Source: Ampullaceana balthica (Eukaryota > Mollusca > Gastropoda > Lymnaeidae). Taken from it: a stretch of DNA of 64,000 nucleotides. A program made the translations under genes and the position numbers. The stretch lies in assembly GCA_944989445.1 (NCBI GenBank), contig CALYLW010000135.1, positions 545,217-609,216 of the forward strand, in the 5' to 3' direction. Shown in pieces: positions 60,005 through 64,000 of the stretch (within the stretch, counting starts at the first letter, position 1; the number at the start of each line of letters is the position of its first letter). The notes beneath the pieces were generated by a model, which saw only the letters and a program-made list of their open reading frames with translations, had not been told where the DNA came from and did no database searches.

Positions 60005-61392
60005 TTAAACAATATAATTTGCAATGTCTGTCCGTGACGTTACTAATTTTAGAAAGCAGGGAAAACCAAATTACTGCACCAATGCATCAAAAAGTGTGCA
60101 AATTAAAGATGTGCTGTAAAAAAATATTATATGACGTCATTGTTTTCGCTCATACATGTATTTTAATTTTGGAAAAGGGATCAATGTAAAACAAAAAACG
60201 TAAGAAAGCAAGTTTTTGACTATAAATCCTTTATGTACGAGACGTAACTAAAAGAATGTTCATTATAATACGCAGCGCAAGACCATCCAAAAATACAAAA
60301 TTGCAGTTGTGTCGTAAAACATGTTTAATATAATGCGCACCGATCACGAATATGTTTATAAAAAGTGTTGTCAATAAAATACGCACCTTACTGTGCGACA
60401 GAAAGGTTGTTCAATATAATGCGCACCCTTACACTCTATCTCAAAAAATAACATGATACATAGGAATACATAAAATAATCTAAAAAATCAATAATTCAAT
60501 TACGGTACATGTGATCGATCTGAAATTTTGATACATAGTTTTTATCATCGCCACAAAACTGCCTGTAAATTTCATCTCGCTAGCTTACGAGGAAGTGGGT
60601 TAAAAATCGATACAAAGTTTTGGCGACCGACAAGCAATCAAGGGTTCAACCAGACACCACGAGGATTTAATAAAACAAACCCGTAAAAACAAAGTTTTTG
60701 ACTATAAATCCCTTATATATGAGACATAACTAACAGTATTGATTATGTTCAAACATTTACAGACTGACACCGAGTGATGTCCCTTGTCTTTAATAAATGG
60801 GGGTGGGATGTGAAGGGGTGTCGGCACGACGGTCGGCGTCAACTCAAACTCACGTGGAAGTGGAAGAAAAAAACAATAACAAACCGTGAATTTGAATTAC
60901 ATACCTCATATAAGAATAAACTAAAAATGCATAAATTTAATTACGGTACGATCGATCGATCTGAAATTTTGATACGATGCATTGTTAGGTTAGTCGGGTC
61001 CGTGTGCCAAATTTCAGCTCGATCGGATCACTGGAAGTGGGTTATTTTTTACTTTTCTTTTTCCGCCCGCCCAGCCCAAGACAGAGATGATGAGATGACG
61101 ACAGAGACGGCCGCGAAGTTAATATAAGGGATTTAAAAAGAGGATTTGATGATGGTTAATTATAAAATAAAAAAACAAAGGGGACGCCTTAGGCGCCCTA
61201 CAACCCCTATTATAAAATACTTTGTGTACATTTCAGAAAGTTTAATATTTCGTATTAATCAAACAAGGACAAGTTAGTTGGGCTTTTGAAAAGGTCGGCG
61301 CCGTAGGCGCCCTAAAAAAAGTGCATTTTTTTTAATAAAATAAATAGATTTCAGCTGAAAACTTCCGCCATTTTTGACGGGTGATACGCTAG
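60005..61392 (+). mobile_element. Composite ~1.4-kb non-autonomous Helitron carrying repeat X
   Basis: The left 85 bp (ATAATTTGCAATG, CTGTCCGTGACG, CTAATTTTAGAAAGCAG, CCAAATTACTGCACC) match the start of Helitron copy 2, and the right 60 bp (AATAAATAGATTTCAGCTG, hairpin CCGCCA...TGACGG, GTGATACG, CTAG at 61389-61392, then T) match its end. Between them lie a reverse copy of repeat X and unrelated sequence with GCCAAATTTCAGCTCGATCG. The left end is TTAAAC where TC is expected, so its exact start is uncertain. No Rep/helicase coding was seen. Alternatively two separate Helitron pieces frame the X copy by chance. Confidence 0.6.
60195..60735 (-). repeat. Dispersed repeat X, copy 3 (reverse)
   Basis: The reverse complement of X copies 1 and 2, including GGTGCGTATTTTATTGAC, AACCCACTTCCTCGTAAGCT and AGTCAAAAACTT. 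It has one 86-bp unit. Its terminal piece (GACTATAAATCC...ACTAA) occurs twice, at 60219-60252 and again in diverged form at 60698-60735, both in the same direction. Confidence 0.82.
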
Positions 61393-61471
61393 TGTTTTAT
61401 ATGTTTTATATCTTTTATATGTTTTATATCTTTTTTATTTTTATTTTCTAATATAATGTCATTTCATTTTT

Positions 61472-61655
61472 AATCGAATCTTTAATCAAATCTTTAATCG
61501 AATATTTAATCCAATCTTTAATCAATTCTTTAATGAAATCTTTAGTCAAATCTTCAATCCAATCTTTAATCAAATCTTTAATCAAATTCTTAATCAAATC
61601 TTTAATCAATTCTTTAATCAAATTTTTAATCAAATCTTTAATCAAATCTTTATTT
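61472..61655. repeat. Degenerate 12-bp TTTAATCAAATC repeat
   Basis: About 15 loose copies of TTTAATCAAATC. A TTTTATATG/TTTTATATC repeat of about 11 bp precedes it at 61393-61440. Confidence 0.85.
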
Positions 61656-62157
61656 GCTTTACTGAAATAATAATGTGAGACACTTAAACTAAGAAGCGTC
61701 ACGTTTGAAACTAACCGACTCTCTACATTAACTGAGTTATTTTGAGTGAATCGACCATTAAAACTGGACAAACTGTTCACCTAGATGAGTGCATCCATTT
61801 CATTGTGATAACTGCCAACATGACCAGTGGCCAATAGTTACTCTCTTGACCAGTGGCCAATAGCTACTCTCGTGACCACATTTATCAATCCACTCCTATC
61901 TCTCTAACACTCTGGTGTCGATTTGTTAGTCCTGGACTCGGTTCAAATCTTTGTCCGAAAACAGCTCATCGGAAATTCCCAGTGTTGATTCATGTTTTTG
62001 TTGTCGACTTGGTGCTATGCCAATAAGTCTCTGATGTTGAACTAATAATTAATTTCACTCTATTCAAATACGTGAAACATATCACAAGTATACACACTGC
62101 ATTGTTTTTATTCGTGTGCAGACACACAATCTGGGAGAGGGTGTTAAAGAGGTGGTG
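61656..62157. other. Unique spacer
   Basis: A 30-bp duplication TTGACCAGTGGCCAATAG (61826 and 61856 regions) is the only pattern noted. GGTTCAAATC near 61940 looks like a B-box, but no A-box partner was found, so no tRNA or SINE is called. Confidence 0.5.
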
Positions 62158-62873
62158 TGGAGTATAGTATCAACAGAGTATAGTATCAACAGAGTATAGT
62201 ATAAACAGAGTATAGTATAAACAGAGTATAGTATAAACAGAGTATAGCATAAACAGACTATAGCATAAACAGAGTATAGCATCAACAGAGTATAGCATAA
62301 ACAGAGTATAGCATAAACAGAGTATAGTATAAACAGAGTATAGTATCAACAGAGTATAGTATCAACAGAGTATAGTATAAACAGAGTATAGTATCAACAG
62401 AGTATAGTATCAACAGAGTATAGTATCAACAGAGTATAGTATCAACAGAGTATAGTATCAACAGAGTATAGCATAAACAGAGTATAGCATAAACAGAGTA
62501 TAGCATCAACAGAGTATAGCATCAACAGAGTATAGCATCAACAGAGTATAGCATCAACAGAGTATAGCATAAACAGAGTATAGTATAAACAGAGTATAGT
62601 ATAAACAGAGTATAGTATAAACAGAGTATAGTATAAACAGAGTATAGTATAAACAGAGTATAGTATAAACAGAGTATAGTATAAACAGAGTATGGTATAA
62701 ACAGAGTATGGTATAAACAGAGTATGGTATAAACAGAGTATGGTATAAACAGAGTATGGTATAAACAGAGTATGGTATAAACAGAGTATGGTATAAACAG
62801 AGTATGGTATAAACAGAGTATGGTATAAACAGAGTATGGTATAAACAGAGTATGGTATAAACAGAGTATGGTA
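62158..62873. repeat. 16-bp minisatellite, ~45 copies, block-structured
   Basis: The unit is AGTATAGTATAAACAG. Variants come in runs: TAGTATCAAC, TAGCATAAAC, TAGCATCAAC, then pure TAGTATAAAC, and finally about 12 copies of TGGTATAAAC at the right end. Confidence 0.96.
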
Positions 62874-62889
62874 TTGTTAAGTCTCTATG

Positions 62890-63157
62890 TGTAGGTGGAT
62901 TGTACCTTGCTCTCCGCTACACACAACATACACAAGAGATGACACAAGTCTGTGTAACGATGCAATGTTTATTCTACTATAACAACTGTACAACTGGCTG
63001 TCTTGCCTTGACATAAAATACATCTATATATAACGGCTGTATGCTCAAGCATGCCCTCGGTCCGACCCGACCGCTTCTGGGCGACGTTAAACTCAACTCT
63101 CTTTTACTGCAACCCTGCAGCTCCCCGGTCTATCCTGACCGGTCTGACCGCACAACA
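62890..63157 (-). mobile_element. Candidate solo LTR, minus strand
   Basis: Ends fit TG...CA (plus strand TGTAGGTGG at 62890, CACAACA to 63157). On the minus strand GTTATATATAG (63024-63034) is a TATA box and GAATAAAC (62968-62975) a poly(A) signal about 55 bp later. The five flanking bases are CTATG and CTGTG, a 4-of-5 match to an LTR target duplication. No internal coding region of the element was found. Boundaries are tentative. Confidence 0.35.
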
Positions 63158-63243
63158 CTGTGCTTTTTTTTTATTTTTTTTTAAAAAGACAATAACTGTA
63201 TTATTTCAAAGTTTATCTATAATTTTAACACGATTAAGTAATA

Positions 63244-63249
63244 TTTATT
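63244..63249 (-). terminator. Possible poly(A) signal for the right-edge gene
   Basis: AATAAA on the minus strand, about 350 bp downstream of the stop of the acidic-repeat frame. Such hexamers are frequent in AT-rich DNA, so support is weak. Confidence 0.2.
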
Positions 63250-63344
63250 TCAAACTACTTTTTAAAAAGCCCCCCAAATACAACACAGAATGTGTGACAT
63301 TAATGGGTTTTTAAAAGTAAAAGGTTACATTTCTTTCATTCTTA

Positions 63345-63922
63345 AAAACACACTCTGACTAATCACTGTCTTCTGTTGACACACTCTGACTATCACTGTC
63401 TTCTGTTGACACACTCTGACTATCACTGTCTTCTGTTGACACACTCTGACTATCACTGTCTTCTGTTGACACACTCTGACTATCACTGTCTTCTGTTGAC
63501 ACACTCTGACTATCACTGTCTTCTGTTGACACACTCTGACTATCACTGTCTTCTGTTGACACACTCTGACTATCACTGTCTTCTGTTGACACACTCTGAC
63601 TAATCACTGTCTTCTGTGGACACACTCTGACTATCACTGTCTTCTGTTGACACACTCTGACTATCACTGTCTTCTGTTGACACACTCTGACTATCACTGT
63701 CTTCTGTTGACACACTCTGACTATCACTGTCTTCTGTTGACACACTCTGACTATCACTGTCTTCTGTTGACACACTCTGACTATCACTGTCTTCTGTTGA
63801 CACACTCTGACTATCACTGTCTTCTGTTGACACACTCTGACTATCACTGTCTTCTGTTGACACACTCTGACTATCACTGTCTTCTGTTGACACACTCTGA
63901 CTATCACTGTCTTCTATTGAAT
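63345..63922. repeat. 30-bp minisatellite, ~19 copies
   Basis: The unit starts TGACTATCACTGTCTTCTGT and then TGACACACTC. Two copies, 241 bp apart (63359 and 63600), carry a one-base insertion (CTAATCAC), so the array is two phase-shifted blocks. On the minus strand the right block reads [10 protein letters not shown]. Confidence 0.96.
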
Positions 63923-64000
63923 CGTCCTCGGGAAACCAGTCATATTTCTTATATTTTATCTCGTCCGTCTCTGAGTCTTCGTCTTGATGGTGTCTTTTCG
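63600..64000 (-). CDS. Possible C-terminal part of an acidic Ser/Asp-repeat protein
   Basis: Running in from the right edge on the minus strand, unique sequence reads [20 protein letters not shown], then WFPEDDSI, and joins without a break to EDSDSQS and about ten copies of [10 protein letters not shown], ending at TAG (63602-63600). The stop is made by a one-base insertion in one repeat unit; the remaining array would then be 3' untranslated. What speaks for a gene is that 28 non-repeat codons share frame and acidic style (D, E, S) with the repeat, and that the first unit (IEDSDSQS) grades into it. What speaks against it is that the other frames of the array are open as well and that a 28-codon open stretch is not rare. 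The repeat is rich in S/T-x-x-E/D sites of casein kinase 2 type and in SQ pairs. No known family is recognised. The start lies outside the window. Confidence 0.42.
   Translation of the reverse strand, partial: KRHHQDEDSETDEIKYKKYDWFPEDDSIEDSDSQSVSTEDSDSQSVSTEDSDSQSVSTEDSDSQSVSTEDSDSQSVSTEDSDSQSVSTEDSDSQSVSTEDSDSQSVSTEDSDSQSVSTEDSDSQSVSTEDSD

Noticed and set aside
61930..61960. GGTTCAAATC B-box-like word suggesting a tRNA or SINE
   Set aside because: No A-box at the right distance, no cloverleaf and no A-rich tail.

Overview
The window is non-coding-rich nuclear DNA from an animal. It holds one exon of a rhodopsin-class (GPCR) receptor with eukaryotic splice sites, decayed APE-type LINEs, hAT elements, Helitrons with textbook 3' ends, and no bacterial-style gene runs. 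The mix of transposons and extreme minisatellite load would fit a mollusc or another lophotrochozoan, but this is an inference from flavour and no species is claimed.

Layout. The left edge (1-370) carries the receptor exon between two minisatellites. From 0.37 to 30 kb there is a chain of about 25 unrelated tandem arrays (units of 10 to 77 bp), separated by short AT-rich spacers. Within it lie a hAT-like element with a target duplication (2.66-3.51 kb), a foldback (10.8 kb) and a minus-strand L2/CR1-like LINE that split an older 17-bp array (11.3-14.0 kb). The largest of these arrays is a 4.5-kb array of 37/31-bp units (21.9-26.4 kb).

The 30-38 kb stretch is a transposon graveyard: three Helitron copies, a small hAT element with a perfect 8-bp target duplication, a broken hAT (ZMYM1-like) transposase gene, and two related LINE fragments, each preceded by a copy of an unclassified dispersed repeat (here called X). 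One Helitron sits inside a LINE, so its two ends can be read almost to the base.

From 40.95 to 56.59 kb lies the dominant feature, a 21-bp satellite of about 740 copies. Its core of roughly 8 kb looks identical from copy to copy, its borders are degenerate, and an assembly gap (100 N) lies near its right end. It abuts a LINE 3' end on the left. An 18-bp array with a 720-bp higher-order duplication (56.8-58.8 kb), a G-rich 29-bp array (59.1-59.8 kb), a composite 1.4-kb Helitron carrying repeat X (60.0-61.4 kb), a 16-bp array (62.2-62.9 kb) and a possible solo LTR (62.9-63.2 kb) follow. At the right edge a 30-bp array reads in frame with unique acidic sequence on the minus strand and may be the C-terminus of a real protein.

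By my rough sum about 59% of the window is tandem repeat. Only two stretches look like host coding sequence: 103-226 (+) and, less surely, 63600-64000 (-). The large open frames over the arrays are products of repeat units whose length is a multiple of three, and I do not treat them as genes. No CRISPR array, rRNA or tRNA gene was recognised by eye.
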